From Piromyces finnis (Eukaryota > Neocallimastigomycota > Neocallimastigomycetes > Neocallimastigales > Neocallimastigaceae), in assembly GCA_002104945.1 (NCBI GenBank), contig MCFH01000053.1, positions 326,967 to 390,966 of the forward strand: a DNA stretch of 64,000 nt. The letters run 5' to 3'. Shown here one piece after another: positions 1-12,879 of the stretch. Position numbers and translations under genes: made by a program. Positions within the stretch are counted from its first letter, which is position 1; each line of letters starts with the position of its first letter. The notes beneath the pieces are model-generated. The model did no database searches. It was not told the origin of the DNA and was given only the letters and a program-made list of their open reading frames with translations.

Positions 1-326
1 TTATACACATTGTCTTTTGTTCTTCCTGAACATATTGAATCTAATGAAGTCTTATGATTAACAGCATAATTATTTGGCATTAAATGATGATTAACAATTT
101 TTTCTAGAATATCGGAAGCATAAATGTATTCAATGGCAGGTCTTGGAGTTAAAAGACCGCAACTTAAGTCTTTCTCTGAAAGTGTTAAAAGAGAGGTTGA
201 ATTTGCTTGATTAATTGGATTTAAAGAACCGTCATCTAATGAATTTCTTTTATATTGATTGATAGATGGTAAAGAATCAAAAATTGTTGTAGATGAGAAA
301 TTAAGTGAACTATCTATACTATTCAT
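1..326 (-). CDS. Unknown protein, N-terminal 108 residues (runs off the left edge)
   Basis: An open frame starts at the ATG at 326-324 and stays open to base 1, so the gene continues outside the window. An in-frame TAA lies shortly upstream of this ATG, which supports it as the start. The peptide begins MNSIDSSLNF and is rich in Ser, Asn and Leu, with no recognisable domain, signal peptide or membrane segment in the visible part. It is transcribed divergently from CFAP61, with 575 bases between the two starts. I do not recognise it. The calm codon use and the long open frame in very AT-rich DNA argue that it is real. Confidence 0.7.
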   Translation of the reverse strand, partial: MNSIDSSLNFSSTTIFDSLPSINQYKRNSLDDGSLNPINQANSTSLLTLSEKDLSCGLLTPRPAIEYIYASDILEKIVNHHLMPNNYAVNHKTSLDSICSGRTKDNVY

Positions 327-901
327 TTTTCTATTACTTTTTTCATATTAATATTAAATGATGGAAAAATGTTACTAAATTAAATATATTAGTGTTAAAT
401 TGTTTTTTTTTTTAAATTTTGTGATTTAATATGATTTAATTAATAAATGAAAAAGATAAAAGCTTAAAAAAAAGTATATGAATATAAAGAATTATTGTTT
501 TATTGTTTATGTCTTTTATGTATACAAAAACTTAATAAAATTTTACTATATAATTTGATGATAATATAGAAACTTTAATTTGTATTATTTTATCTAATTC
601 TAAAAAATTATAATAATAATTAAACTTTTTAAAATTAGAAAATAAAAACAAAACATAATAAAAATTTTTGTGTAGTATTATTGTTGATTTATTTTATTAA
701 TTTATTTTTTTTTTTTTTTATTATTTGATTTTGAATATTGTCAATTAATACACATTATTTTAATAGAAAGATATTCATCAAAAACTATTATATCTATATA
801 TTTAATAATAGTAGAAAAAAGAAAAGAATTATATATTTTATTTATTCAGGAAATATTATAATAGCACTGTTCGTTAATAATTCGTGTTAAAATTTAACAG
901 A
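327..901. other. Divergent intergenic region, probable shared promoter
   Basis: This stretch separates two head-to-head start codons (326 minus, 902 plus). It is AT-rich with T-runs at 403-412 and 707-719. No open frame or clear motif is visible. Its position makes it the promoter region for both genes; this is inference. Confidence 0.45.
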
Positions 902-3900
902 ATGGGAATATCTGTTAGACGTGCTTCTGCGGATGATGTAGAAGAAATATATAGATTGATTAAAGTGGATGATTATTCATTAAATAAGTTAAAATTAAAA
1001 TACGGAACTTCTAATATATCTTATTTAATGTAATAATTTCTTTTATTAGGTTTTATATATATATTAAAATTTACAATATATAAATATATTCTAATATGCA
1101 TATATTATTTTTTAAAAAATTCATAAAATAAAAGTGATACTTCTGCGATAAGTATTGTTGGTATTAATAATGATGATCATCAAATAATTGGATTTATAAG
1201 TGTATCGTTATCACCTTATAAAAATTACTTAAGAAATAAAGACTGGACAAAAGAACTTCCAGTTTCTTTTGAAATAAAAGACTGTCATGTATGTTTATAT
1301 AGTTAAAATAATATAATTATTGTAATTATATATTTTCTTAAATTATATATACATTAAGTGAAAGAAAATGGTGATAAAAATAAAAATATAATTAATTAGT
1401 TTAACTAATACATTTTTATATAAATAACTATACATATATAAAAGGCTCATAATACAATGTTTTTATCATGCTGTGCTTATAATTCAAAATTTACTGTCGA
1501 TTTCTTATTTTATTCATTAAAACAAATATTCCTTAGTATACCAAACTTAAAGTACATTGGTTATTTACTACCAAAAAGTCAATCAATTGATGAAGCTTTA
1601 TGTAATAATGTTCCACCAAGATCATATAATGGAAGTAATTATTATAATAACCAAAATATATATAAAAATGAAAATACTGAAAGTTTTTCAGCTATTCAAG
1701 CAATGTCAGCAACGAAACAACGATTTTTCTTTAACAAATGTAGAATCGCAGGAAATGAAGAAGATATTACAGAAACAGTTTGCCCAAATAATTTGTGGGT
1801 ATGTTTCCGTAAAGATTTAGTATACATTATGAAAATTAGAAAAGCAAGAGTTGAGGATTGTGATGATTTAATTCCAATGTTTAAACAAAAAAAAGTAATA
1901 ATTGCTATTTTTTTTAAAAAATAAAGAAGTTATATATAAAGGTTATAAGAATACTTGTATTAATATTAATAATCTTAAATATTATTATATTCATTTATTA
2001 ATAGCTTATAGATGATCCTGATAGTATTTATTATTTTTCTGAATTATTAGAAAATAAAGATGAAAATGTTAATACTATTGTAGCAGAGGTAAGAAATAAT
2101 AATAATAATAAACATAATAATAATAACCATAATAAACATAATAATAATAATAAACATAATAATAATAAACATAATAATAATAAACATAATAATAATAATA
2201 ATAATAATAATAAACATAATAATAATAATAATAATATTTTTAATTACTTTTTATAAAATATATTATATAATTTATAATTAAAAAAAAAGATAAATAATAA
2301 AATTGTTGGATTTATGTCAATGAGAAGTAATATTGAATATTCCGAAATTCTTGATCAATTTGATTTAGATATTTACGAGACATTATTAAATGGTATAAAT
2401 AGATATAAAATATATTATTTAATATTTAAATATTATATCATTGTATTATCAATTGAAGTCTTAGTTATTTAATTATTAATAAAAAGATATTATAATTGTG
2501 GATGTTGATGATGATGTCATAAGTGATTTCAGTTCAGCAAACATTAGTAATAAATCAAAAAAGGATTCAAAATCAAATATAGCCAAAAGTGTGGATACAA
2601 ATTCTTTAGAAAACAAGAATGTAGAAAAAAAAGAAACGGAAAAAGTTGGAGGAAAGAAAGCAACTATTGATCAAATAACAAAAGATCAATCAAATTCTCA
2701 AAATTTAAATATTTCTTCTAAAGTAAAAAGTTCTAATAACAGTTTTAGTAAACCAGAAAAAAATGATATTCAATATGCTAATAATGAAAGTCAGAAAAGT
2801 ATTGAAAATATATGCTTATCTACAGAAAATTTTACTGAATCAGAACCTACTAAAGTAACAGAAATTGAGGAAAATGATAATATTTCGGAAAGTAATGAAA
2901 GTATTAATGACTTTAAAAAAATTGCATATTTAAATAATGCTGTTTGCATTAATTTGTTTTTTATTGATGACTACTATGCTTCATATTCTAATGCATTTTT
3001 AAAGGTATAAATTAAGATCATAAAAATTAAATTTAATTATTTGATAAATAAATATTAAATCTCACTTTTTATTTTATATTTATTACTTTTTTTTTTTCAA
3101 TATATTATTTATTATAAAAATTTAATAATACACAATATTTCATTTCTTTTCAAGGCTGCATTTAATATTTATCCAGATAAAGAATATTGTTTAATTAGTT
3201 TACCTACTATGGAATTATCTATTCCATTATTAGAATATATGACAAGAGTTGATTATAGAGAAGATTCTAATATAAGGCATTCTCTCTATTTAAGTCATCG
3301 TGAAAGTACTTTGAATGATATATCAGTTCGTAAAGGAGTAGATGGAGATGTTTCACAAATAGAAAAATTAATTGAAAATATACCAGAATATGTAACAATT
3401 ATACATAATGTAAAAATGGCAATTCTTTCAATGGAAAATGAAACAGAAATTAATGAAAAAAGTGGTAAATAATATTAAAAAAATTAAATAATTTATTTTT
3501 TTTTAATATTTATTTTCATTTTATTATAATTATATATTAATAAATAATAATAATTTGGTTATTAATGATATTTTTATTAACTTACCCACTAACTCTTATA
3601 TATATTTTATAAAAAAAAGTTTTATATGTTGCTGAATGTTTAGGAATGATTGTAGGATTCGCAATATTAAAAACATATGATTCATCAAATGTATTAATTG
3701 AACAATTTAATATTGAAAAATATTGTACTAAAGAAAATCATCGTTTTGATAAGAATGATGAATTTATTTTATCATTTATTGTAATGAATCCATTATATGA
3801 GAATAAAGCGAGATATTTCCTTGAGGTAATAATAGTAATATAATTTCAAATAATATAACGACAACACTTAAATATATTTTTAAAAACAATGATATATATT

Positions 3901-6900
3901 TATATTTACTAAATATATTAATTGTTATGAATAGGAAATTATGAGACAAACTGAAATATCATGCTTAATTCATACATTTAATGATGTTATTGATTTTTCT
4001 TCTCATAAAATTATTTCCAAGGAATTTGTACCAATAAAAAGAAGAAGACAGTAATTATATTTTTTTTTTTGTATTAATTACAATAATAATATGAAATATT
4101 ACAAACTAGCTATCATGAAAAACTTGTTTATAATAAATATTTATATTTATATTATATTATAATAAATATATAGAATTCAATTTGTTGATAATAAACGTGA
4201 TAAATATGAAGTTGCTGGACATTTAGATTACAATATTTCTTTAATTACGACAAATCTATTATATGAACCAAAGGTATGTCTATCAAACAATTAAAAGATA
4301 ATGAAAATTAAAAATGAATTAATAAATATATATATTATATAATAATTTAATTTATTAGATTACTATAAACACTAGAATTGTGGTTATTGGAGCATCAGAT
4401 ACAGGAATTTCATTTTTGGAGACATTAATTTATGTAAATATAATATTTATTATATCATATTATTAAAAATTCAAAACTATTTATTAATCTATTTAATATC
4501 AAAAATATTAGAAATCCCATTATTTATTCAATAATTTGGTTTTAATATCGGATAAAGAAGTTTTTGGAAGCAAGGAATGTCCATATGCTGTTGACCAAAT
4601 GAATTATTCTGTTCATGAGTAAATAATAATATAAAAAATATGTTTTATGTTAATAAAGATACATATTTATTAATTTCTCTTTTTTATAATTTATTTGCAA
4701 TTAAAAAAAAAAAAAGTCTTGAAAAGATGAACATCGAAAACTATATTCAATTTATTAACAATGTTGTTAATGTTATTAATCGTGAAGATAAAAATGTTGT
4801 TATTGATACAGGAGAAGTGATAGAGTAATTGACAATTTATGTATACATATATCTTACCGTTATTAAATATATTAATATTTTAAATGTTATATTTAAAGAT
4901 ATGATTATCTTATTATTGCTACTGGAATGCAATTTCATCCAGAAATTCTTGGCAAAAAATTTGCTGAGCTTAAAGGAATTTACTCAGGAACAGAAATTGA
5001 AACCTGCATTGAATATATAGGTAACATAGATATTAATGACATTAGCAGAGACCAATTATTTATAGTGTATGTATTTGGTAAAAAAAATGTTTTTATGAAA
5101 TATATTAAAAAAAAAGTTAAACTAAACTTATATAAATATATAGTTATGGTAATGATATTCAAGCATTCCCAATTATAAGAGGTATGTAATTTATCAATAA
5201 TTTAATTAGTATTATGATATTATAAAAATATAAATAATATTTATTTAATATATATAATATATAATATATTTATAATTAATAAAAAAAAGCACTTCTTGAA
5301 AATGTTCCACCTGATCAAATCTTCTTTATTGTTCCAAATTTTGATAAAAAAATTCGTCATTGGTTTGATAATAGAACTTTAGAAAAAAAAGTAATCTCTA
5401 TAATAAGATAAAAAAAAGATAACTATTTTAATTATTGTAATTTATAAGAAATTCATTAACCAATTAATATTTTTCTTTTCATTTTAGGTATTAACACTTC
5501 TTAGCAGTTTAGGTGTTAATATATTATTAAATTATCAAATTGTATCATTTGACAGTCAAGCTTTTAAATTAACTGATATTTCATTAAGAGTAAAATATTT
5601 TTATACTTTAACATAATAATTCATTTTTTGATATTAATATAATATAAACATATATATTGTTATATAAAACATGAAATATAATTTTCTCAATATGATCATA
5701 GAGCACTAAAGATGAAATTTCTGAAGACATTAATTTACATAATGTTGACTCATTCTTTTATGTTGATAAAAAATCAGCTGATAGTAATATTTTTAATGCT
5801 ATTAATAATTCATTTTTAGTCTTTGATGGAAACTTAATTATTGACAGCCATTTTCAAACTAATGATGATTTTATGTAAATAAATATATTTATGAAAAATA
5901 TCTATTTTTTTTAATATATCCTTTAGAATAATATTAATATAAGTCTAATTTTTATATAAAATCATATATAATAGTTTCTCAGCCGGTTCATTAACAAGAT
6001 ATACAAGTAAATATGAAACTTTATGGAATCATAGTTATTATAATTCAAAAGAATGTGGAAAGAAGGTAATATATTAATAATTTTATATATTATTAAAATT
6101 TAATGAAATGCAATTTTATTTCAATAATTATTAAATTATTTCTTTTAAATAATTTAATTTTTTTTTTCACTATAGTTGGCAAATACTTTATTACCAATTT
6201 TTGAAGGTAATAAAGATGCAATTAAAAACATTAAAAAAGAAAATGAAGCTTTAATCAGTTTTAATGATTTAGTAGCTTCTCGTTGTCTTTTACCAGAAAA
6301 TATGATGTATTTCCATTTTGATAGACCTTATATCTATAATCAAACTAAATCATTTAGAAAGACAGATAAAGAAAATTATGTAAGAATTTCTTTTTAAAAT
6401 GTATTTTATAAAGTATAAACTTTATTTATTAAATATTATAAAAATATTCAATATTAAAAAAATATATTTACTAAAAGGGAAGGGATCTGGTTATCAATAA
6501 CTTTAAAGATATAAGAAAGAAGGATAAAGAAATCGAATATTTCCATATTCATATTGATCCTTATGGTTTCATTCAAGCATTGACTTATGTAGGTAAAGAA
6601 GATATATTTTGTGAAAATATGATTTGTCTTTATGGTATGCATGAAAAGTATTTGAACCGTTTAATATCCAGATTCGATGAAGGAATTATACCCGACTTTA
6701 ATAAGTAAATATAATATATATATAATCTTAATCGGTGGAATAACCTTTTATTACTAATATAAAGAAAATGAATATTAATACTAATTATTTTTACTAATTT
6801 ATTAATATATTAATAACAGATTCCTTAATGAACCATGGGCTCAACCATTATTCTATGATCGTTTCCGTTCTTACATGAAACGGTTACGTGATGATTTAAT

Positions 6901-7314
6901 GAACCCTTCACCATCTTCAGTACCTCTTCTTCCAATAGGACAAAATGATGAAGAAAATGAAAATGCAGATGAAAAACCAATGGAGATGAAAGAAATTCTT
7001 GATAGATTATACCAATATGTTGCTAAAAATGAAATTGTAATGTTTTTTATTTTATTTTCGTTTGAAAAATCAAAAAAAAAAAAAAAAAGCATAAATATTT
7101 TTATCTTTTAATATTAAAACATTAAAATATTAATATTTATAAATTTTATTGGCAATGAATATTTTTTATGTATATATATATATTAACAAATTAGGTTCCA
7201 GAAGAGGAAAGAGTTAAATTATATAGTTCCTTTGATAGATCCTTTGATCGTAAGAAGATAGATTACACTATCTATAGATATTTAGTAGAATCCGGTTTCT
7301 ATAACTTTCCATAA
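902..7314 (+). CDS. CFAP61: Cilia- and flagella-associated protein 61 (CFAP61/FAP61), 23 exons
   Basis: CFAP61 belongs to the calmodulin- and spoke-associated complex at the base of radial spoke 3 in motile axonemes (known for the family). Exons: 902-1029, 1135-1288, 1445-1894, 2005-2088, 2290-2392, 2487-3004, 3155-3464, 3620-3825, 3935-4050, 4174-4273, 4359-4433, 4512-4618, 4717-4824, 4899-5066, 5144-5181, 5290-5390, 5488-5589, 5702-5874, 5975-6065, 6176-6379, 6478-6704, 6820-7036, 7195-7314. All phases join to give 1299 residues, close to the usual ~1240. The order matches the family: GNAT-like modules (KIRKARVEDCDDL near residue 225), a Rossmann segment (VVIGASDTGISFLETL, ~residue 730), and the C-terminal signatures NEPWAQPLFYDRFR and IYRYLVESGFYNFP. 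Exon 6 adds a Ser/Lys/Asn/Glu-rich insert at about residues 312-450. An in-frame TAA lies just upstream of the start. Confidence 0.95.
2095..2235. repeat. Imperfect AAT/AAC microsatellite in a CFAP61 intron
   Basis: Interrupted (AAT)n with recurring AAACAT units fills most of the intron at 2089-2289. It lies wholly in the intron and does not affect the reading frame. Confidence 0.9.
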
Positions 7315-8194
7315 AATAAAGAAAGCTAATACAAAATTATTTAAATAATTCAAAAATAAAAATTAACTTTTTTTTTTTTTTTTGGATATATATATATAAG
7401 CTATATTATTAATATACATTAAGTGATCATATAATACATAAATTTATTAACAACATATATTACATTAGATAAATAGGTTATTAAAAAAAAGAAACAAAAA
7501 ATATTTGTTATAATTTAATAGTTTAGTTCTCTATATACCAGTAGAAATGTTAATAGTTTCTTTTTAAAAAATTTTGTTGTGTATATGGGAAAAAGTTTGA
7601 AACATCCACACTTGTAAAAACAAAAAATAAAAAATAATAAAAAAAAAATCTATTAAATTTAAATGATATATATATATATATAAAGATTAAGAAAAAGGGT
7701 ATATTTATTTAGCCATAATATTATTTAAAAATATTTATATATCAAATCAATTGTTATATTAATAATATATATTTAAGAGAAAAGTGAATTTATAATGATC
7801 AAGAAAATGCAATAGCAATTTTCATATTTTAATATCTATTATAAATTATTTATTACACTTTTTTTTTTTTTTTTTCAATATGCAATTTTTTAATGTGAAT
7901 TAATAGATAGAATTAATATTTATTCAAAATAATAAAATAATAATATAATAAATCAATAATATATGCTACAGATCATCTATTTTTAAATATATATATAATT
8001 TAAAATCAAAAACAAAAACAGTAATATATGAATGTTCTCTATAAAACGATACTTGATATACTAATATACTAGAGTATTAAATTAAAATATATAATTTATT
8101 TATATTAAAAAAAAATTAGAAAAAAAAATTCTTTTTTTTTTGATTACTTTTCATTAATATATCATGATTTTTTTTTTTTGATTATTTGAAGATA
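7315..8194. other. Convergent intergenic region
   Basis: This 880-base AT-rich spacer lies between the stop codons of CFAP61 and the Sel1 gene, so it holds two 3' ends. T-runs (7371-7383, 7858-7875) and several AATAAA-like hexamers are present. No coding potential is seen. Confidence 0.6.
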
Positions 8195-11100
8195 TTAATG
8201 AAAATGGAATATATTAAATTTATTTAAAAGGCTATGATGTCCTTCTGTGGATATCTCTTTTTTTTCTTCTTTTATTCCCTTTTTCGATTCTTCTTGACTG
8301 TGATGAAGGTGAAAGTGAGGAGTATGTGGTATATTAAAGAAATGATGGTGGGATTTATGATTATTAGAATTTTCAGATGATGAATTATTAGATTTTTGAC
8401 TATTTTCTCTTTTTATCTTTGATAAATCAATTTTTAAATGCTCTTTTGATTTTGTAAATATTCTTGATATTCTAATAGTCTCACGGAAAGAATTATGGTG
8501 TTGTTCAATATTAGAAGATGATGCTTGTTCTTTTTTTACTTCCTTTGATTCTGAAATCATTTCATTAGCCTTTTTTATTTTTTCAATTTCCTTGTTTTCT
8601 ATATTATTTGGATTATTTGTTTTTTCTGTGGTATTCAAAAAATGTTGTTTACCTTCTTTTTCTTCAGGAAATACTAGCTTGTTCTTTTCTTCTTTTGTTT
8701 CATTCTTTTCATCCTTTATTTCAAACAATTTTTGCTTTTTTTCATTGTTAACTTTATTTTCAATACCATTTTCTACATTTAATATATTACTAAATGTATT
8801 ATCCATATTTTGTTTTTCAGTTATATTTTGTTCTTCTTTACTCTTATTATTTGATTTTGGGAATTCAAATGAGTCTGTTGATTTGAAATCTTTATTTGGT
8901 AATGAAGTGAAAGTTAATGAATGAGGCAAATTAAATTTATGTAGCTGATTGTGATGTTCATGTTTTTGATTATGTTTTTGATTATGTTTTTGATCACTAT
9001 TTTGATGATGGTGATGGTGATGATGGTGATGATGGTGAGAATGATGATGACCAAGACTAATACTGTGGTGCTTATGTAAACGTCCATGATGATATTGACA
9101 ACTTTTAACAACAGATTTAGGTTTGGAATAGTGTCGTTCATTATTGTGTCCGTAATCATGATGCTCTTCTCTTTTTTCAAACGTTTCAAAGATATTTGCT
9201 GTTTGTGGACATACATACGATTTTTCACTTTCTGTATCACTTAATCCTTTAATATGATGAAGTCTAAAAGCATCTTCATCAGCCAAACTGTCATGAAATT
9301 GTTCAACAATATTAACAGAAGATTTTGAGCGTTGCTTTAGACTTGAGTTATCTTTATTTAAAGTACTATCTAAATTTAATGGTGTTAAAGGCTTTATGGA
9401 ATTATGAAGAATGCCACTATGACTATGACGACGAATGATTTTTCTAGGAGTAATTGAAGTATCATTTTCTTTATTAATCGAGTTTGTTTCCTTATCCTGT
9501 TTTATTTTATTATTGATGGCATTTTTGTAATGAGAATAAGCCCTCATACGATCAGATGAGGTAATTTGACTCTTATCAAATCCAGAAAATTTTTGTGATG
9601 ATTGCAAGTGTGCTTTTATGTTATGCTTATCAAAACTAGCAACAGAAGAAACGGAAGAATCTTGACTCATAACATCGAAGTTATTACTACTGCATTCTTC
9701 ACTTGTAATACTAGCAATAGAACTTGGAGCTTGGAGGATAAAATGACTATTGATTTGGTTTGGACGATGATGATTGATATTTTTATTATTGTAACTGATC
9801 TTTGAGGATGGACAGTAACTACTACAACTGTAACAACAAGTACTACAATAAGTGCTACTACCACATTCTTCTGACAATGCAGAACTATATGAAGAACAGG
9901 AACTGTAAACACTTTCATTACCAATATATTCCATAATTCTCATATTTTGATTAAGATGGACATGCTCTCCAGAATATTGTGAAGAATTACTACTAAATGT
10001 GGATATAGAATTTACATAAGGTGAATTTGGTTCAGATTTTGTAATCATCATTGATTTAATTAAATCCGAATTTAATTTAGCAATAAATTGCATCTCCCTC
10101 TCACTTATGGTATTATTACCTTGTGGATGTTGGTGAAGATCATCATTTACTAAAGTATCTTTACTTAAATCTTCTGAACTAAGATTACTAGATTTTTGAT
10201 GTCTTAAATTATTTAAAGTACCATCACTTTCAAAACCCGATGATTTACTATAATTTTCCTCTTTATTGGCTTCATTTATTTTTCGGTTTAATTCTTCTAT
10301 ATGAATATTATGATTATGATTTGTAATTTTTTCGATTTGTTCAGATGAACACTGACATTCATGAGATACTAACGAAGAATTTGATAGTTTTTGTGGTATA
10401 ATCTTTTCTTCATCCTTTATTGAATGATCTTCAGAAATATCTTCAGATTTCTTTTCCTCATCTTTTACTTTTATTAAACAATTTTCTGAGTCATCTTCAG
10501 ATTTTTCTTCTGTAAATGTTTCACCTTTCTTTACATTTTTATGAGTATCTGACATAGATTTACTATAGTGATGATGATTTTTTTTCATGTGATGGTGATT
10601 CCACAAAGATGAAGCCATATTTATAAGCTTAATATTAAGAGAACGACTTGAACGACCACTTACATTACTAATATTGTCATCAAACAATTCACTACTAGAA
10701 TAATCTGATTCATCTTCATGTACTTTCTCATATTTACTAAATTCGTCTATTTCTTGTTGATTACCATGGCAATTGTTCTCACTCTCATGATGAGGTTTAT
10801 TTTGTTTTTCTTCTTGAATGACTTCATTTATTTCCTCTTGTGTAAAATGTTTCAATGCCGACTTAGCATCTGGAACACCTTCAAAATTAGCCTTTAAATA
10901 CCATTTGATAGCTTCTTTTGGATTCTTTTCTAATATATTTTCTAAACCTTCTTCAAAGAGCCAACCTAAAATATATTGAGCTTTGGCCTTTGAGAATCTT
11001 TGAGTACTATTATTAACATAGGTTGAATTTGAAGCTCTACGAATCCAATATAATGCTTCAGAATCATCTTGTGGAATATCCGGTGGTGAACCAGCTAGAT

Positions 11101-12879
11101 ATAAATGACAAAGAGAAATTTTTGCTTCAATGCAATGGCCATTAGCAGCTTGGGTAAACCAATATACAGCTTTTTTCATATTACGTGGATAAGTCAGATG
11201 TCCATGTTGATAACAATAACCCAAATAATCTTGAGCATCGACACAATACTTTTCTGCAGCCATTCTAAGATATGATGCAGCAGATTTTTGATCTTTTTCT
11301 TTATCAGTAGTCATTCCTTTTTCATAAAACTTAGAAAGTTGGTACATAGCTTCACCGACAACAATTTGTTCTTTAGAATCAATACTCCATGTACAACGAT
11401 GAAGCCAACGAATAGATTCTTTTTTAGATTTTTTACAGTCAATTTCACCATGAAGATAAGCCATACTTAAACGATACATTGCTTTACAATAACTATTTAA
11501 TGCAGCATGTCTATAATACTTTTGGGCAATTTTATTATCTTTTGGAATAGATGGTAATATTCCTGATTCATAATATCTAGCTAATTGAAAGGTTGCTGCT
11601 GGATAATGAAATTCATGAGCTTCTTTGAAGATATCATATGCCTTTTGATAATCTTTTTCGTATACATAATGTAACCCAATTTGATATAGTTGTGTAACAT
11701 GACTTTTATCAAAGTGATAATCCTATTTATATAGAAAAGTTATTAGTCATATATTTATATTAGTATTATATATTTTTATTTAAATACATATATATAACAA
11801 AATAAAGCTAAAATATAATATTTATTTAATTTTTAATATTCATTTTTATAAATCATTTTAATAAAAACTTAAATTATTTTAGAGTTACTATGTTTAATTA
11901 TATAATTATAACATTTATATTAAATATTTATATACTTTTAATATTTCAACAGCTTCTTTACGTAATGATATACATTCTAAATCATCTTCTTTAAAATGAT
12001 CTGCATCACTCAATAACTTCAAAGCATAATTTATTTTGGAATTTGATGAACATCCATTATTTCTTCGACAATTATTTGAATTCGAAGAAGAAAATATATT
12101 ATTTTGATGTTTAGTCACGGGGTCTGAATCAAGTTTATTCTTTTTAATATTTTCTTTATTTTGGATTAAAGTATTACTAGTATTAATATCATTATTATCT
12201 GAAATTTCATTAATTTCATCATTTTCATTTAAAGGAGTGTTAATTTTTGGGGAATCTTTTGGTTTAGAAGATTGGGAAGGACTTTGGATGTGAAGTGAGG
12301 AAGTATTTGATAAAGATAAAGATTTTAAGGCAGGATTATTATTTTTTAAAGCGGAGCTAATATTATTACCATAACCAGTTGCTGCAGCTGCAACAATATT
12401 TACTGCATTATTTTTATCAATAAGAGATTTTGTATTATTTGTATTGTGACGATTGTATGCAGCATAAGCTGCTGCTGTAGCTACTGCTGTAGTAGAAGTT
12501 GATACATTAGTACTTGAGGAGGGATATGAACGATATGAAGATTGGACTAATCTATGACGTCTTGGTGGTGGAGGAAGTGTATTTTTTTTAATTTTTGAAT
12601 TTGAATTTCTTTTTTGTAAATGCTTATTTATTGGTTTTGCTGCATTGATATTTGTTGTTTTGTTATCAGTATAAGCATGTATTTTTCCTTTTTTTTTTAT
12701 TATTATTAAAAAAAAAAAACATTTAATTTTAATAATATATTAAATTATTAATTATTTATAGATATCCATTAATAAACATATAAACATATAATACATATAA
12801 TTTTATAAATTTTATATTAATAATTTCTATATTTTTTTTTGAGATTTATATTAATTTATATAATACCTGTTGATTTCAT
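8195..12879 (-). CDS. Sel1-repeat protein with long disordered, His-rich tail
   Basis: Three exons: 12879-12867 (13 nt, MKST plus one base), 12687-11936 and 11722-8195, giving 1430 residues. The Ala/Thr/Pro-rich N-terminus contains a PPPP run near residue 45. Residues ~250-550 hold tandem Sel1-like repeats, each with the A.Y.L...Y..G pattern, such as AMYQLSKFYEKGM and AQDYLGYCYQHGH. Such alpha/alpha solenoids act as protein scaffolds; in fungi they occur in chitin synthase activators of the SKT5/Chs4 type, a comparison I offer only as a possibility. Residues ~550-1430 are low complexity: acidic stretches, Ser clusters, a Cys/Ser/Tyr cluster (near 9830-9860) and an almost pure His run at ~1146-1162 (9003-9050), with another His-rich end. 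There is no signal peptide or membrane segment. The 13-nt first exon is the least certain part. Confidence 0.85.

Noticed and set aside
2089-2240. CRISPR-like or satellite array in the AAT/AAACAT repeat
   Set aside because: Simple microsatellite without spacers, inside an intron of a eukaryotic gene.
8592-9924. Overlapping frames on both strands within the Sel1 gene (8592-8924 plus, 8914-9240 minus, 9602-9805 plus, 9667-9924 minus)
   Set aside because: Shadow frames of a long low-complexity exon; no domain, and the Sel1 reading frame is continuous.
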